DNA of 7,391 bases from Wenzhouxiangella sp. (GTDB lineage Bacteria; Pseudomonadota; Gammaproteobacteria; Xanthomonadales; Wenzhouxiangellaceae). How positions within the stretch are numbered: position 1 is the stretch's first letter; each line of letters opens with the position of its first letter. Made by a program: the position numbers and the translations under genes. Where the stretch lies: positions 1-7,391 of the forward strand of contig SKKM01000190.1 in assembly GCA_007121485.1 (NCBI GenBank), read 5' to 3'. This document shows positions 6,241 to 7,391 of the stretch, piece by piece. Below the pieces are notes generated by a model, which saw only the letters and a list, made by a program, of their open reading frames with translations, searched no databases and was not told the origin of the DNA.

Positions 6241-7391
6241 TCACCTCGAGTGCTCTTTAAAAACTCTTGCCGCAAACCCTGTCGGTAACCCGAATTTTTC
6301 GCGCCCTTCCAGATGCACTTGGCGCATGCCGTGCTTAGTAAAAATCCTTTCATAGTTACGGGCAAAATGTCGCTCGCCCGAGCGGAGTTCATCCTCAACC
6401 GTAATGATAGAACGGGCGATCCGCGCCATATGAGCAAATATCCATTCGGATTCGTAATGGAGATGCTCTAGAACAGCCATGGTAAAAACACACTCAAATG
6501 AGTTGTCCGCAAAGCCACCAATAATATCTTCGACTGCGCCAACGTGGATATTGATATCTGAAAGTTCTGGGAAACTCTCGCGGAGCATGGCGACCGCAGT
6601 CGGGCTAATTTCTATACCCTCTAGATTGGTAAAGCCAGCTGCATGCAGGTAGTGCAAATTGCGTCCCGCATTAGCGCCTATCTCAAGTATCGTCCCTGAA
6701 CCTACGTATTGTTGAACCAGTTCCACTAGCCGCACGCTTCGCTTTTTATCTACGGCAGTGTAACCCAAGGGTGCTTGCTGACTACTTCGCCAGTATTCAT
6801 GGAGCTCCTCTCTGGATTTATGCAGACGCTCATTATCGGTTGCTATATCACTAAAAGCGCCTCCCTTAGGTCTCCATGAATCGGAAACAATAGAGACGGT
6901 ATCACCTTCTTTCTTGGATGCGGCGCCCGGCTCTCCGTAGGCATTCGACCCAAGATACACCATGTCCGCAGCAACACGTTGAGCCATCTCCTTAACGCTG
7001 TGCGACCCCGTTTTGGCTGCGAGTGTTATCAACTGTCGGGCTGCCATGGGGTGAAGCATGAGCTCCATGTCGGCTGCCGGGTCGCTGACGGAAAGGGCAG
7101 AACGAAAACACCTCAAGACTCTATGATCTGAGTGTCCGGTTAGGGCGGCAATGCGGCCCAGCGTGTTGCTGGCTCCACCAATCAGAATGCGGGCGACGGC
7201 TTCGCGGTTAAGGCCGGCTTCGATGGCGCTGTCGATCAAGGCGCGTGCGCGCGCCCTGGCCTGCTCTCCGCCCTTTTGCAGATGCCCGGCGGCGGCCAGC
7301 AGTTGCAACTCGGCCGCAGCGGGGTTGTGTTCTAGTTCGTGATCGTCCAGATCGGCCAGCTTTTCCCAGTCGCCCAGTTGCAATTGCAGGC
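6241..7391 (-). CDS. SAM-dependent methyltransferase with helical TPR-like N-terminal region, probably 5'-incomplete
   Basis: Class I methyltransferase. Counting from a TTG at 7383 (380 residues), motif I is TILEIGANAGRN (231-242), the post-I acidic strand is GIEIS (256-260), and FECVFTMAVLEHL (296-308) covers the later motifs. Residues 1-125 are helix-rich, and the segment NTLGRIAALTGHSDHRVLRCFRSAL (73-97) looks like a TPR-type hairpin. The frame stays open upstream of the TTG to the window edge with no stop, so the true start is probably outside and the TTG is only a possible start. The substrate cannot be read from the sequence. Its position ahead of the pse operon suggests a role in modifying the nonulosonic sugar, its glycan or the glycosylated protein. 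Base composition changes sharply inside the gene: about 70% GC at 7201-7260 against about 45% at 6481-6540 and 6841-6900 (hand counts). Confidence 0.8.
   Translation of the reverse strand, partial: LQLQLGDWEKLADLDDHELEHNPAAAELQLLAAAGHLQKGGEQARARARALIDSAIEAGLNREAVARILIGGASNTLGRIAALTGHSDHRVLRCFRSALSVSDPAADMELMLHPMAARQLITLAAKTGSHSVKEMAQRVAADMVYLGSNAYGEPGAASKKEGDTVSIVSDSWRPKGGAFSDIATDNERLHKSREELHEYWRSSQQAPLGYTAVDKKRSVRLVELVQQYVGSGTILEIGANAGRNLHYLHAAGFTNLEGIEISPTAVAMLRESFPELSDINIHVGAVEDIIGGFADNSFECVFTMAVLEHLHYESEWIFAHMARIARSIITVEDELRSGERHFARNYERIFTKHGMRQVHLEGREKFGLPTGFAARVFKEHSR

Overview
The window is dominated by one minus-strand gene cluster (about positions 6149 down to 663) that encodes every enzymatic step of CMP-pseudaminic acid biosynthesis. 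Pseudaminic acid is a nonulosonic (sialic-acid-like) sugar used by Gram-negative bacteria to glycosylate flagellin or to build capsule and LPS. The mid-to-high GC coding core and the protein sequences suggest a gammaproteobacterium, perhaps a Pseudomonas- or Halomonas-like lineage. That is judged by eye from the proteins; no rRNA or other taxonomic marker is present.

Layout, read in the direction of transcription (right to left). At 7391-6241 lies a SAM-dependent methyltransferase with a helical, TPR-like N-terminal region; its true start may be beyond the window edge. A gap of about 91 bp follows, then a tightly packed operon: pseB (6149-5139), pseC (5136-3979), pseF (3982-3275), a pseG-pseH fusion (3278-1725) and pseI (1724-663). 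The junctions are a 2-bp gap, a GTGA overlap, an ATGA overlap and direct abutment, all consistent with translational coupling. Below pseI is a stretch of about 490 bp with no convincing gene. It is followed by the 5' end of an IS630-family transposase gene (169 to the window edge).

How the genes work together: PseB dehydrates and epimerises UDP-GlcNAc, and PseC transaminates the product. The C-terminal GNAT domain of the fusion protein (PseH role) N-acetylates the new amine, and its N-terminal PseG domain removes UDP. PseI condenses the 2,4-diacetamido sugar with phosphoenolpyruvate to give pseudaminic acid, and PseF activates it with CTP. No glycosyltransferase (for example a Maf protein) and no flagellin gene is visible, so the final acceptor cannot be read from this window. 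The methyltransferase may modify the sugar, the glycan or the acceptor protein, but this is inference.

Nothing here amounts to a wholly new system. The points most worth a second look are the PseG-PseH fusion, the sharp base-composition change inside the methyltransferase gene, and the unexplained AT-rich intergenic stretch next to a mobile element at the edge of the cluster.
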